From Nymphaea colorata (taxonomy: Eukaryota > Streptophyta > Magnoliopsida > Nymphaeales > Nymphaeaceae): a stretch of DNA of 64,000 nucleotides. The stretch covers positions 16,098,802 through 16,162,801 of the forward strand of contig NC_045148.1 in NCBI RefSeq assembly GCF_008831285.2, given 5' to 3'. Numbering within the stretch: position 1 is the stretch's first letter; the number at the start of each line of letters is the position of its first letter. The position numbers and the translations under genes were made by a program. Under the pieces are notes generated by a model that saw nothing but the letters and a program-made list of their open reading frames with translations, was not told the origin of the DNA and made no database searches. Positions 27,136-40,744 of the stretch are shown here, piece after piece.

Positions 27136-30100
27136 AGTGGAAAAAAGTAGAACCGTGTTTGGAAGCAAAAAGTTTCTAATTGTGTCAAATATATAAAGTC
27201 ATTAATCTTCCAAAATACACCATTTTATGCAAAATCTAAAGCTATCAAACACAACCTAAAAGTATATACTGCTAGATAGTTGTAGGATGGTCAAAATCGA
27301 AAATTTTGTTATTAAAAGGACCGTAAATTATTGCTAAAACTACCATAAACCATTTATGCACCATAAATGATGTTTAACTCCAATTTAATCCCAGGATTAA
27401 CCTGTCATATATATTCAAGTACTTTAAAAAACAAAGCTGAGGGCGTTTCTTATTCAATGCCAGCCATTAGATATGGTTTTTTTACTCCTCAAAAAACAAA
27501 TGGTATTGAGTTCACTCTAGAGAGGGCCTTTTGTCGGATTCCGTTATATCATGAATAGGTTAAATTCCTCATTACCAAATTTTGATGCAATTTAGGTCAA
27601 TAATTTTCACCAGTCCTATAGAAAAAGTGCACATATTAAAAATGGCTAGTCCATGTATAACAGTAAACAACGAACGATATAAACACATACCTTGTGTTTG
27701 TATGACGGGTTGCTCTCAATCACGAAGGCTATCCCACCTTTGTTATTGGACAAAGAACATGCAAAAAAGCTGTACAAAAATATCCGATTCGCAACTCCGT
27801 GGGAATTAGGGTTCCAGATCTCGTGTGGCCACAAGAGCAAGCTCGATGTGAACACTACCGCACCTAAGTCATGCGCAATATGTGAATGGAATGGGCAAAG
27901 TTGTTGGCCCCTCAGCAGTGGCGGAGCCAAAAAGTTTTAACTGAGGGGTACTAATCAATCTTATTGTTGTAATTGATAGGGTGCATGTAGAACTATATAG
28001 CATTGGCCTGGGTTTGATGTGGGCACCCCATGTGTTTTGGCTCTGAGTCCAATACATAATAAATAAAAATTTTATAACACCAGGCCCCATGGTAGCTCGG
28101 CTATTGCCCCTCAGGTCAGTCCAGCCATCAATGATTTTGAGATAAGCTCTAAGCGCATGACGAGGATATAAGTATCGTGTTAAACCATCTTGTTTCATAG
28201 ACAGACGGATTTATACGAGTGTATTATCTTGAAAAATAGTCTCCATGGAATCATGTGGAACAAAGATCTTCTCTAGATTGTTTGGCCGAAAATGCAGACT
28301 TTGGGTAGTGAACTCTCCACGGTGGTAGATAAATCCGCAGCACATCCACTTTTAAGTTGCAAATTGGCTCAACTTTTCTTGAATGATTTTTTTTTTTTCT
28401 TTTTTTGTTTCAAGTTGGACCCCAAGGAACTTTGTGATTTCATAATTTTGGCGAGATTTTTTGTTTGTATGAAAAAGAAAAAGGCTTTAATTGCGACGGT
28501 CGACTGCGAGGTTCAAACAAGTCTCGAATTTATGTCTAGCAAAAAGAAGTGGGGTTCGAGTGTCCTGGTTTGGTCCATGTATCCCTTTTCAACTTACTTC
28601 CGTCACATGTTGCGCCAAAACTTCTTCGGCGTACTCGCTCTAAGATCTGGAAAACTTTTAGATTCTTGTTTATTTCTCTGCGATTCAAAGTGTGATGACG
28701 CGTCTCTCCCATGCAAACACACACACAAAAGAGATAGGTTGTGTGAATGAGGATAGGATCAAGGATGCAATGCAAATTGCATGCATAAAAATTTTGAAAA
28801 ATTACCTCGATTTAATGCTCTTTTCCAAATTAATTCATGGTTCAATCTTACATTCACTCTTATATCACTTTATTCGGATGCCTAGATAAGGTTTATGACT
28901 CAAAATCTATGGATTGCGAAATCTTTAGACTTTGTGGAATTTGGTTAATGAATTTATTGATTGCCAACTTTTATGGATAGATAGGACACTTTTGAGTGGG
29001 AATTTCCTAGCTAGTTCCAAACTGAAAAGTCACATCTATATGGTCAGCGTTTTGAGAAAAGAAACTTCAAATTTTATAAATTCTAAAATTGTAGTTCCTT
29101 CAATAGTTTTGCGCCGCAGCGTTTAATGCGTGCACACTATAAAAAGAAAAGAAGACTCATATTCTTGAAATTTTCTAATATAGGTCAGAAGTTCCCAGAC
29201 AAATTGCAGACAGTGTGACTAATGAAAGGTGCTCATACTCTTCTTTTTTCTTAAACCCAGTTCACTCCGCTTTCCTCCCTCTCTTTTTTTTTTAAGAAAA
29301 CTAAAAACATCCTAACTTTTAGATACAATACAGAGATAACTTCCAAAATAATCTTTCTCAAGATGAAAATGGGCCCCAAAAGAAGTCGGTTCTGAACCGA
29401 AAATTTTCCTTATTAGACATTAATTTAATTTTACAAGCCCGTGATCAGGGTTTTCTAGTGATTATTTCCCAAGTTTCACGATCTAATTTATTTGTTTATA
29501 CACTAGTAATTAGAACGGAATATATGTCTTGAATGTCCTTCCTTCCCCGAATTCAGAAATTGCTCACATCAAGGAACACATGAATGACAATTTTAATTCT
29601 AAGAGACAACATCCGGACATGTGCCGAGCCAAATTGGCTAAATTCTAGATAGTCAGTGCACCACATTTCGGCAAGAAAGCAGAATCATGGGCTACAAGAC
29701 AGCTTTGTTGCTTGTCAAGCAAGCACTTAATATGGTGAACAAAATATTTTTGATTGAGAAGGAAGTTAATAACCTATTCTTCATAAAAAGAGGTCTAAAA
29801 TGGACAAAAATTTAGCCTTTTCCACCTTGTAAAGAATGTGACGATCATTATGAAAACTATAATTATGTTGATAAAGCAGTTCCCCTCATGATTCCACCTT
29901 TCTCGATCATAATTCCATGCACCAAGAACATTTGCATGAATTTTAAGAAGAAACTATTTTTGTTTGTTATATATTTTTTCGAGAAAGAGAGATTACTGGG
30001 TCAATAATTCACTCCGGGGGCAGTAGCTATGGATGCTGGTTCTGCATGAGTTTATTTTTTTTATTTGTTTATTTTAGAGGTCGATCTATTAGTCATTAAA

Positions 30101-30887
30101 TATTTAAAAATATCTTCAGGCCCGAGTGCGTCCCTAGGCATCTGATCACGATGGGAAATACAGTGACACGCGGCTTAAACGAAGTGTTCACGTGAGATTA
30201 TTTAAAAAGCGAAAAAAATGAGGACAGGTAGAGGGAAAAGGGGAAAGCTTCCTAATACCTGAACAAGTGTCATAGATATTAGACATATTTTCCTAAATAT
30301 ACCAAAAATCCGCTGATTAACTATGTAAGAACTTATTTAAAAGAATCATCATATTAGTTAACAACATACAAAAACTAAATAACAAATGCAAGCTTAAGCA
30401 TGAACAATTTATGTTTTTCCCTTTCAACGGAACTTAAGCACATGTTCGCTCATTAGCAACACTTGGTTGCTTTTTTATAAATTCTGCGATTTTTTTTCAG
30501 AATAATCACTTGTTTCAATCTAGTTTTTTCGGTTTCTTTCAGGCTAAATATCATATTTGTTGCAACAAGACAAGGTGACAACAAAGTAAATAAACAATCA
30601 ATATAAAATACAGACAGCAAAGCAAGCGGATAATTTATGAATAAATGGCACCCGTTTTAAAAAATACAAATAAAATAGTGAAGTCACCGCGAATTTTTGC
30701 CAAAAAGCTGCGAATATATCACGAGAAGAAAAGAAAATTCGCAAAAGGAAGACGGAGACGATCCGTTGATCCTTATATCGCGATAACTGACAAAATCAGT
30801 CTACAGATTTTTGACCATGTCATTTACCTTTTCAATTGAACTTTGTTCTTTTTCTGTGAAAAAATTGAATTTTCTGCATTGGGGTTC
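27136..30887. other. Intergenic region upstream of XYL1, no gene supported
   Basis: Mostly AT-rich. Near 27914 the word AGTGGCGGAGCCA, and near 28080-28120 GGCCCCATGG and GCCCCTCAGG, suggest an old dispersed repeat. Short frames at 28292-28750 and 27692-27940 match nothing I know. The last few hundred bases should contain the XYL1 promoter. Confidence 0.45.
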
Positions 30888-30895
30888 TCTATAAG
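30888..30895 (+). promoter_or_regulatory. TATA-like box of XYL1
   Basis: TCTATAAG lies about 45 bp upstream of the start codon, which would leave a very short leader. Position and motif only. Confidence 0.5.
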
Positions 30896-30939
30896 TTTCC
30901 TTTCTTCTGCCTACCATCTTACTTATCCAACAGTCCGCC

Positions 30940-31163
30940 ATGTCTGCTTTTCCTTCTCTGCTTCCACTTTTCCTATTACTTCTCTCTCTATCTTCTCCTC
31001 AAGTCTTGAGTTCTAAAATCGGAGAAGGATATCGCCTTGTATCCATCGAACAAACATCCGATGGAAGCCTTAGAGGCCTGCTTGAAGTGAAGAAGAAGAC
31101 GAGCATTTATGGGCCAGACATTCCAAAACTGCAACTCTATGTCAAGTGCATATCTCCCTCTTC

Positions 31164-31196
<33 letters not shown>

Positions 31197-34100
31197 CAGT
31201 GATATCTTAACGTGGTTGTGTCTTTCTTATGCAGGCATGAGACTGAGGAAAGACTAAGGGTGCACATTACAGACGCACAGAGCCAAAGATGGGAGGTCCC
31301 TTACAACCTCCTTCCTCGAGCTGCTGCACCTTCTCCCTCCCTTTCATCCACCCGGAAACTTCCCACGACGGATAAAGGGGGAGAGTTCAATCTCAACCCC
31401 TCTGAATCCGCAAATGGTGAACTTATTTTCGGTTTCACCGCCGACCCATTTGGTTTTTCTGTAAGAAGAAAATCAAATGGAGAGACCCTTTTCAATTCCA
31501 GTGCAGATGACAAAAGCCCTTATGGCAACATGGTGTTCAAGGACCAGTATCTCGAAATCTCTACGAAGTTGCCCAAGGACTCTGTCCTCTATGGCTTGGG
31601 AGAGAACACTCAGGGCAAAGGAATTAGGATTCAGCCATATGACCCCTACACTCTCTACACAACCGATATCTCTGCAATTAATCTTAATACAGATTTGTAT
31701 GGAGATCATCCTTACTATGTCGAGCTGAGGAACAATGGAGGAGAGGTGTCCTTTCATGGAGTTCTTCTGTTGAACAGCAACGGCATGGATGTTTTCTACA
31801 GGGGTTCGTCGTTGACGTATAAAATCATTGGTGGGGTGCTTGATTTCTACTTCTTTGCTGGCCCTACCCCTCTGGGACTCATGGATCAGTATACCTCTTT
31901 TGTTGGACGCCCTGCTCCCATGCCTTACTGGGCTCTTGGTAAGCACAAATGAACTTTTTCTCCTTCTTAGCTAAGATGTTGTTGTTAATGTATTCGCCAA
32001 AAAAGCTGGAGTTTTTGAATTTCTTCTGCTGGTGGTTGCAAAACATGAAACTAATTAAATCGTGCAGATCTCTGTACATACATTCTTATACATAATTTAT
32101 ATTTCGAAGCTTTCTCCATTATTGTAAGGTTTTTGTTGCCCAAAACCTCGAAACCAGTGCTTTGGAGTTGAAATTTTAATTTGGATGCTAAAGGTGAACG
32201 TGAAGGTAAATAAGGCTTCATCGAACTCGATTAGTTTTGAAGAGTGAAGACCTTACGGCAGCTATGCCTCTTCCCCTGTATTCATCAACCCGCCCCTGTT
32301 TTTCTTTCTTATTTATGAGAAAGGCCAAACAGAAGCTGAGCTGCATTTATTACACACCTCATGAAGGGAACAAAGGGTGTGGTGCTTCCTTTCCATTCGT
32401 TGCTTTCATTAACAAAGGCCAAGTCCTTTCACCATTTACTCTCATCCTTTTCTTTGCTAGTACAAGAGTATCATGTCCGATGTTTCGTAGCAATGTTCCC
32501 CATTCAAACCAAAGGCATACAAATGAATCGCTTTTTCCTGTAGTCCATCTAGTCCGGTGAAGTGGTGTTTTGTGAAGATCCCGTGTTTGGACGAGCAGCA
32601 TTGGCGTAAATTATGCCCATAATTTGGAACGGTAGCGACCATTTAAGAGGCAGTTCACCCGGCGACCTTTTTCGTATGAATATCGTATTACTGTATATTC
32701 TGGTTGCTCCTGTGGTTGTCAGTGTCCTGTAGGGGTAAGCACTCCTTTTGCTTTATACTCATGCGTGCTCTGTTTCTCTTTTCTAGTGTTCGGGACCTCT
32801 TGAAATTCTTTCACCTTTATGGAAGATCAGAAAAAGGTTCTGCTTTACTGGTTCGCTTTGGAATGGAAGCTGTCAGAATTGATCTGAATCGGCGCATTGA
32901 TATCGAATCTGCTAAATCAGTCCTTTTATCTTTTAGTTTACAATGTTTGAGGGCTGCCATAATGCCTACTCTTAGTTATATCATATCGGTTAGGGATTAA
33001 AAGCGTGATTTGTTCATGATCTTGACTGGACCCAAAAGGCATAACACCTTCCGAGTCAATAAATCATAATAATACCTCTGCAACTGTTTTCTTCTAAATA
33101 AAGCTTTCTGATTCTTTTCTTTCTAAAAGAAAGTGGTAAAGTACACCGATTAAGTATGAGGACAGAAAAAGTTTTAGAATTATTTTTATTTTCGTAAAAA
33201 AACTTCGACCTGACCATTTCTCTGTTTTTGGTTGCGCGTCCTCTAACATTCTGCGTTGATGGCAGGGTTCCACCAATGCAGGTGGGGGTACCACAACGTC
33301 TCAGAGGTAGCAGCCGTGGTCGATGGCTACATCAATGCCAGCATCCCTCTGGATGTCATGTGGACCGACGACGATCACATGGACGCTGCAAAGGACTTCA
33401 CTCTCGACCCCATCAACTTCCCTCCCCAGAAAATGGCAGCCTTCCTCTCCAAACTCCACAGCAGAGGCCTCAAGTACGTGGTCCTCATCGACCCAGGGAT
33501 CAACGTGAACCGGACGTACAAGACCTACCTTCGCGGCATGGAGGAGGATGTCTTCATCAAGCTGGACGGCGAGCCCTACTTGGCTCAGGTCTGGCCAGGC
33601 ATGGTCTACTTCCCCGACTTCCTCAACCCGAAGACCGTGGACTGGTGGTCCAACGAGATCTCCACTTTCAGGAAATTGCTCGCAGTGGACGGCCTGTGGA
33701 TTGACATGAACGAACCTTCGAATTTCTGCACCGGCAAGTGCAGCATGCCCAAGAACCACCCCTGTCCAGACCCGAAGAGTTACCCCTGGCTCTGCTGCTT
33801 GGACTGCACAGTCCTCACCCAGTCGAAGTGGGACAACCCGCCCTACAAGATCAACGCGTCCGGCACCAGCGCGCCGATTGGGAACAAGACGATCGCCACC
33901 AGTGCTACCCACTATAACGGGGTCCTGGAGTACAATGCGCACAGCTTGTATGGCTTCTCCCAAACCGTTGCCACCAACAAGGCCTTGCTCAAGTCGACCG
34001 GCGGCAAGCGGCCGTTCGTGCTCACCCGGTCGACTTTCGTCGGCTCCGGCGCTTATGCGGCTCATTGGACAGGAGATAACAAGGGAGACTGGGATAATCT

Positions 34101-36325
34101 CAGATACTCCATATCCACCATTCTCAATTTCGGGATTTTCGGGATGCCGATGGTTGGATCTGATATTTGCGGTTTCTACCCGGCAGCCACACCACTCGAG
34201 GAGCTGTGCAACCGGTAATTCACGTTTCGACTTTCCAGTCTCCCTTGAATTTCTCTTTTTTTTTTACTACTTTTGCATGTGTATACGCGTTCTACTTAGT
34301 GCACAGAAATCCATTTCATACGCTTTCGGCTTGATTTTAACACTGGTTCTTCATCAAGCATTATTGACTCATAGTTTTTTTTTAGGTCTTCAAGTCTTCA
34401 TCATCAAGCCAAATCAGTCTGTTTACTTCGTTCAAGTCTCATTGTCTCTTTGTTTTTTCGACGGGAGAGCCTCCTATGGTCTCAGGTCTTTACATATAGG
34501 CTTTTTCTCCGGGCGAGCTACCTGCTTTCCCCTTTTCGGGGAGCTCAGCAGGATTGACTTTCTGCTTCCTGCGTGGCTTTGTCGTTCATAGTGCCAGAGG
34601 AACCCTCTTGACATCTGAGAGGGGTATACTTTAATCCTTTTATCAATTCTTTGAGTATTGTCGGGTAAATGATTCTGAATTCATGTGGATAATATCATTA
34701 AAACGTACATAGCGTGGTGCGGTACATATCATACCAGCTCCAACCCCCAAAATGATTTCCGACAGTGTCCTGTCACTCTGGGCCAATTCACGGCATAATT
34801 GGTGGGCTGGCTGCAGGAGACACCAAACAACGCAAGGCACCAGATGAGCACGGATACTAGGGTCTTGTCAGCGACGTTGATTTAAGACTAAATGTGATTC
34901 ATCAGTGCAAAAGACAAGTGGAGACAAATTTAAATAGTAGAAGTTGTTGACCTTTCTGAGCTTTTCTCCTGTTAATGGCCAAACGCAATTAATACTTTCC
35001 ATGGTGTCTTACCTCTTTTATATGAGTTGAAAATGTATCAGTTATCAACTTGTCATCGATCAAGTTGATTAACGTATTAGGCGATGCCAGTCAATTAGAG
35101 GCAATTGGTAAAGAAAACCAATTGCCTTCTCTTCTTGAGGAAAAACTGAGGTTTTTCTTATGTCCCGCCAAGAAGCTCCGCCTTTGGTGGGTATAATCCA
35201 AAAAGATCAGACTCAGACTCTTTTGCTTGGTTTCTTGCCATTGAAGGATGCACGCTTTGCATGATAGTTGTTGGTGACTGTTAGTGGATCTCATTGTTTC
35301 ATTTTGTTGCTTAATCAGCAAATGTCTGTGAGTTCAATGATTGACATGGGGCCATACTCTTGAATCAGGTGGATCGAGCTCGGTGCCTTCTATCCCTTCT
35401 CTAGGGACCATGCCAACTTCGCCTCTCCTCGCCAGGAGCTCTACCAGTGGCCCTCAGTCGCCGAATCAGCTCGCAACGCACTTGGCTTGCGCTACAAACT
35501 CCTACCTTACCTCTACACACTCAACTATGAGGCACACACTACAGGCGCACCTGTGGCCCGGCCTGTGTTCTTCTCCTTTCCCAATTTTGTGGAGTCCTAT
35601 GGCCTCAGCACCCAGTTCTTGCTTGGGAGCAGTGTGTTAGTGTCGCCGGTGCTTGAGCCCAACGCCACCACCGTCAATGCCCTCTTCCCCCTGGAACCTG
35701 GTACAGCCTCTTCGACCTGTCCCTGGCTATTGTGTCCCAAGGAAACTACTTCACTCTGGATGCCCCCTTGAATGTTGTCAACGTACATGTCTACCAGAAC
35801 ACAATCCTTCCCATGCAAAAGGGAGGGCTTCTTTCCAAGGAGTCTAGGACAACTCCCTTCACGCTTGTTATTACCTTCCCTTCGGGTGCCGAAGACGCCG
35901 ATGCTGCCGGGAAAGTTTATATAGATGATGATGAGGATCCAGAGATGCAGTTGGGAAATGGCAAGTCCACCTACGTTGATTTCCTGGCTAGTGTGGGCAA
36001 GGGCAAGGTGAAGGTCTGGTCAAAGGTGGACGATGGTGAGTTTGCAGTTGGTCTGGGTTTAGTGATTGAGAAGGTGATAGTTGTTGGTGCGGCTGGAGGT
36101 AGCCATGGTCTTCAGGTTGAGGTTGATGGGCAGCTACTTTCTCCATCTTCAATCAGTGAAGTATCCTTCAGTGAGACTGCCATAGAGAATATGGGGATGG
36201 CTGAAAATGTAGAGGGCAGCACGGGCAAGAAAGGGGGCATGATGGTGCAAGTGGGTGGGCTTGCTTTGCCTTTAGGAAAGAAGTTCTCCCTAACGTGGGA
36301 ACTCAATGTTACCTCTGGTCCCTAA
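30940..36325 (+). CDS. XYL1: GH31 alpha-xylosidase (XYL1 type), with one frameshift
   Basis: Four exons (30940-31145, 31235-31938, 33266-34214, 35369-36325) with GT..AG introns encode about 938 aa if one missing base is allowed for. An N-terminal signal peptide ([19 protein letters not shown]) precedes [15 protein letters not shown] and [19 protein letters not shown]. Exon 3 carries the GH31 catalytic core: nucleophile Asp450 in [12 protein letters not shown] and acid/base Asp574 in [10 protein letters not shown]. Plant apoplastic alpha-xylosidases remove xylose from xyloglucan oligosaccharides in the cell wall; the N-terminal blocks and length (Arabidopsis XYL1 is 915 aa) fit that clade over starch alpha-glucosidases. 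In exon 4 the frame breaks at a run of five C (35687-35691), where [11 protein letters not shown] is expected. As read, a stop follows at 35771 and about 190 C-terminal residues are lost, yet the next frame continues cleanly to 36325. Either the assembly lacks one C or the allele is freshly broken. Confidence 0.92.
31157..31197. repeat. (CT)n tract in XYL1 intron 1
   Basis: CT repeat in the 89-bp first intron, ending in a CCAG. An acceptor there would leave a 54-bp intron and shift the frame by 35 bases, so the downstream TATGCAG at 31234 is the better site. Confidence 0.9.
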
Positions 36326-36362
36326 TTGTTTGTGTCTTCATGGTCACCTTTTGTTAGACTTA

Positions 36363-36368
36363 AATAAA
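36363..36368 (+). terminator. Possible poly(A) signal of XYL1
   Basis: AATAAA 38 bp after the XYL1 stop codon. Motif and position only. Confidence 0.4.
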
Positions 36369-38139
36369 TGATGAAAATTGATCATTCAGCGGAAGGTCTG
36401 AAAGTTTGCAATTTATAAAGTGAGCAGCACTTTATTTCAATTGCTTCGCCGGCAGGCGAACATTCTCGCCATGAGTTTAGGGTCTAAGATCTCCTACTGC
36501 TTCACGTGGATCACTATGATTAGCTTCCGGAAGACTTGTGTTCTGTCTCTTATTGTGGTGTCTTTATCTCAATGTGGATTCACAGGCTCCACCTACCCGG
36601 ACGTGTCTAGTCAGTTTATATGAATGACTGTCTACTTGTTGCTCATAGTGCGCATGGATTGTGTCTTCCGGAGAGTGCCCTCAGTGATCATGTGAGACTT
36701 TCCCAATTCTCTCTTCTAAGGTCTTAGTGACTGGACAGTTGTGAGATCTCTAGCATAATATTCAAGAGTATACTAGACAGGGGCCCCTTCATATAAAGCG
36801 AACATTAGGGTAAACCTTATTTGTGTCTTTCATCATCAATATATATATAATGGCGGCAACGAGCCCGGCCGGCCGGTCTAATGCAAGGGTTAAGTGGGAT
36901 CGGCCGGCCCACAGCCTGACCCATGAAGTTGATGGTCACCCGGCAGCCCATTGTCAGATGATTAGCCTACAGGCTAGAGCAACACCTTTGGCCGTGTCGT
37001 TTAATTCATTAGTGCTCAACTTTGTTCATGGCTTTAGGGTGTGTGATGGCATAGAGGGATTTATCTTTCGTGTGAGATTTGATAATAAGATCGATAACAC
37101 CAACAAAAGCCAACAAAGTGGGTAGAAAGGGTGCGTGGAGAGTATCGATTTGAAAACCTTGGATCGAATCTCAACCCAGTCAGTCATTCAGGTGTCCTGA
37201 GCTTTCCCATAACGTTGTATGCCCACAAGGGTCTGGTCTGTACTCACCTCGTTATGAAAAAAAAGAAACACCAAAGTGAGATTTGATATTTATCAATCCT
37301 TTATGTATGGTAACGCTTCTGATGCAACCCTGCTGAGAGAGAGGCATGTACAGTAACACTTTTGAACATTTTTTTTTACAATAATATAGAAACAATTGAT
37401 ATACTTAGTGCCCTTTGAATGATTTTATGTGCTACAATTTTTTAACAAATATTCTATAACCGAAAAAGTTTTATTTTAGATCTTTAGTTTGCCTTTGTGC
37501 TGAAGGAAGTTTAGAATTGGTGATACTTTGTTTCTGGAAGTTTATGACGCAGTGCTATACATTATCTGGACATGCTCCAATATGTCACATTTGTTTTGAT
37601 TTAACATCCCAAAACTCTGATTGCATTTCGGTCGGGTTTAGATATTGCAATGACTTCGTGGCCAAATTATTTGAATCTGGACGCCAGCCCTGTTTTGTCA
37701 TTTTATTTCCTCATCCAGTTCTAACACAGGCATGCCAATTTATTATTTTAACTCTAGCATTTCACATCTCACATAGCTCAATGCAGTCCCTTGCATTAGC
37801 ATATTGGTTAACCCTAATTTTTTACACATTTACATATAAAATGCCCCTCAAATGCATGGTGAATACCTTCAAGTAAATATTCCTATCTCCACCAGTAGGC
37901 CGATCCGGATAACTGACATGGTCCATTGTTCAAGACAATCTAGGCCAATGAAAAGTGGTGCAACGAAGGCTAAATAGTCCATGCTTTGAGATGAGGATCC
38001 CTTTCGGCACCAAGCCCATAGGCTTTCCACAAAAGTGATGCATCACAAGTTCAAAACCCAGGGGACCAGTTTATTAGAAACAAGATAATGAAGACAAAAA
38101 AAATCTTCCTCCACACCTTGAGCGTGTGGGGTTGGACTC
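36369..38139. other. Intergenic region, no gene supported
   Basis: AT-rich between XYL1 and the Copia element. Stretches near 37145-37265 and 38040-38070 carry weak tRNA B-box-like words (GGATCGAATCTC, GTTCAAAACCC), but no matching A box or SINE body can be shown. Confidence 0.45.
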
Positions 38140-38369
38140 AATTTATAATGACATTCATTCGTATAATGCAATTGTATGTTATGGTAACAATCGGGAGAGA
38201 TTTTCACGCAACCACAGATGTTGTATCCCTGTGATTACGTATTGAGGAGGCTGGTTGTCGATCTGGATCTGTCGCTTCACGTGCAACTGCTGGACAGCAA
38301 ATCTCTGCAACGGCTGGAGAGCAAGTCAGGAAATAGTTAGTGTCAACGACTGGACAGTTAGCCTTAACA
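38140..38369 (-). repeat. 3' LTR of the decayed Copia element
   Basis: On the minus strand this LTR begins TGTTAAGGCTAACTGTCCA at 38369, directly after a purine-rich AATTGAGGGAGCA patch that fits a polypurine tract. It matches 40745-41018 over its length, except for an insertion of about 65 bp in the other copy. The far boundary near 38140 is approximate. Confidence 0.75.
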
Positions 38370-38452
38370 TGCTCCCTCAATTTGAGCATGTAATCAACCA
38401 TGTTCAAATTGTTCATGAATTGGTGATGTAGTGTAATATTCTATGGTTTTGT

Positions 38453-38585
38453 TAACTTGTTCATTTGATCATAGGAATTGAACCTTGATACTCCCTTTGT
38501 TGACAATATTCAATGGTTTTGTTAAACCATCACCAACTTGTTCATTTGATCATAAGAATTGAACCTTGATGTGCCCTTTGTTGAC
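38453..38585. repeat. Two-copy local duplication inside the Copia element
   Basis: AACTTGTTCATTTGATCATA.GAATTGAACCTTGATthe unit's core occurs at about 38453 and again at about 38529 (76-bp period), with one or two base changes. Confidence 0.85.
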
Positions 38586-38931
38586 AAGGTCTTAGACAAA
38601 GTGGAAGTCGATTTCCACATGCTTGATCCAATCATGAAAGATTGGATTGGTTGCCAAATAAAGTGCTCCAATGTTATCACAGGATAGGATAGTATAAGAG
38701 TCGTGGTTGGTTTGAAACCAAATTCTTGTAGTAAGGACTGATTTCAAAGTAATTTTGCAACTTCTCTGGCTACAGACTTATATTCAACCTCGGTGCTAGA
38801 TAGTACTACAGTTCATTGTTTTCTCAAAAACCATGGAATGACATTTTCCCTAAGGAATATCACACATCCACCAGTCGACTTTCGGCGTCTAAACAACCTC
38901 TCCAATCAACATCAGTGTAAGCTTGAAGTGT

Positions 38932-39013
38932 GAGTGGAAACGTGGTTGATTTGAAACACAAACCATAGTTTCAAGCGAGTGGAAACGTGGTTGATTTGAA
39001 ACACAAACCATAG
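38932..39013. repeat. Two-copy duplication, 45-bp period, in Copia pol
   Basis: GAGTGGAAACGTGGTTGATT and the rest of a 37-bp unit occurs at about 38932 and 38977 with an 8-bp spacer. It duplicates a peptide (VSNQPRFHS) in the minus-strand frame. Confidence 0.9.
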
Positions 39014-40744
39014 TGGAAAGTACCTTGAACATATCACAGAATTCTTTTGATTGCTTTTGAGTGATCAACTGTAGGGTGATGCATGTTTTGGCATACTTTA
39101 TTAACTGAAAATGAAAGATCTGGTCTGGTGTAGCAGGCATATTGAAGCGCACTGGCAACACTTCGATAGAAGGTGTCATTTTCATGTGAAATTCCATCTT
39201 TATGCAGCTTGTGGGTGATGCTCATGGGTGTAGCCGATGCCCTGGCTTTTTCTATGTGTTTTTGTTTAAGGATATTGAGTAGATAATTCCTTTGACTTAG
39301 ATCAGTACAATTATTTTGATAAAGAACCTCAATTCCTAAAAAATACGACAACCAACCCATATCTTTGATAGAGAAATGTTGTTTGAGCTCTTGAATGACC
39401 CTTAATATTACCTCAGTAGACGACCCAATTACCAAGACGTCGTCAACATAGACAAGAACGAAGGCTTAGCATCCTTGAGAAATGAATGAAGAGGGATGCG
39501 AGGTGGAGACATGAAATCCCAAGTGTTGGAGGAAGTTACTGAGCTGCATATGCGAGGCACGCAGTGCTTGTTTGAGGCCATATAGAGTCTTCATAGGATG
39601 ACACACATGATTGAGTTTCTTAGGGTCTTCATAACCTTTGAGGCTACAACATATAAGCTTTCTAGGTAAGAATGTCATTTAAGAATGCATTATCAAAATA
39701 GTGCAGAGCTGCCAATGAGAGAAGCATGCGTACAGAGATTGGTTTAATGACACGATTATATGTCTCATTGAAATCAACACCAGCTTTTTGGATATAACCT
39801 TTGGCCTCGAGCCGAGCTTTGTGTCTAGCAATTGTGCGATCAGGATTGTATTTCAGCTTGTAAACCCACTTGGATTGGATCGAATAATATGAAAATGATT
39901 CAAACGAGGTACTAATTCCCATGTGTGATTTTGCTACAAAGCTTGATGCTCGGCATCCATAGCACGTAGCCAAGCATGTGATTGAGAGGCGTCCTTATAA
40001 GTATATTTGCAGTGGTCTGGGACTGAATGGTGACATAGCTTTTAGGTTTGAGATGACCGGTCATTGGCCTGGTGATCATGAGGTGTGCGTGAGAAGGTAA
40101 GGACACAAATGGTATTGTGAGCGGTAAGTGGGGAGGGCTTAAAGATGGGTGTTCGGTGGTGGAGGGTGAAGGGATGGTGGCTGTGTAAGTGGGAGCAGTG
40201 GATGGTGGTAACGAGGGAAAGGAACGTGTATGAGGGGAAGCGAGTCCTAAAAGATGGGAGTTGACACTTGGAAATGGTGGGTCACAGGAATTAAACAATT
40301 CAGTGGTGGTGAGGGAGTGAGGGCGGTGATGGATTCATGACATTGCCACAATGGTTCAGATTAACTAGAGGGATGTTGCATTGGGCTATTTTGGTTTGGT
40401 CATGGCTTGATGCTAGACCGATTGGTCATTTGGTTTTGATGGTCTATGTTCATGAAAAAATGCTGCCATAAATTGATATTAGTAGAGCCATGACTGTTGT
40501 TCATTTCCAATCACTGGAATTCAAGTTTGCTCTGGTCAAAGAAAACATGTCGACTTCTGCTTTTTGGGAGAAAAACACATATAACCCTTGTGTTTGACAC
40601 CAAATCCAATTAGAACTCACGTCTTAGTCTTGGCTTCAACTTGTCTCGAGTATAACCTATTAACACAGGGTAACGTGTAGCACCAAAAAATTAAAACAGA
40701 GGATAGTCCTATCTATGTTTGAACAATATCTCATAGAGTGTTTA

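Larger units (their letters stand above)
38370..40744 (-). pseudogene. Decayed Copia pol (integrase end, RT, RNase H)
   Basis: Read on the minus strand in several broken frames: at about 40680-40530 the integrase C-terminal pattern (SPKSRSRHVFFDQSKLEF); about 40300-39920 a Pro/Ser-rich linker; 39973-39662 the RT start (WVYKLKYNPDRTIARHKARL, GYIQKAGVDFNETY); 39678-39439 LYGLKQALRAS and the catalytic YVDDVLVIGS (YVDD at 39450-39439); 39435-39034 FSIKDMGWLSYFLGIEVL and the ALQYACYTRPDL block; about 38800-38600 RNase H ([35 protein letters not shown]). In-frame stops and frame changes show it is dead. Gag, protease and the integrase core are missing between the integrase tail and the 5' LTR, so the element is internally deleted. 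Confidence 0.9.

Noticed and set aside
33301-34065. 254-codon minus-strand frame
   Set aside because: Antisense shadow of GC-rich XYL1 exon 3.
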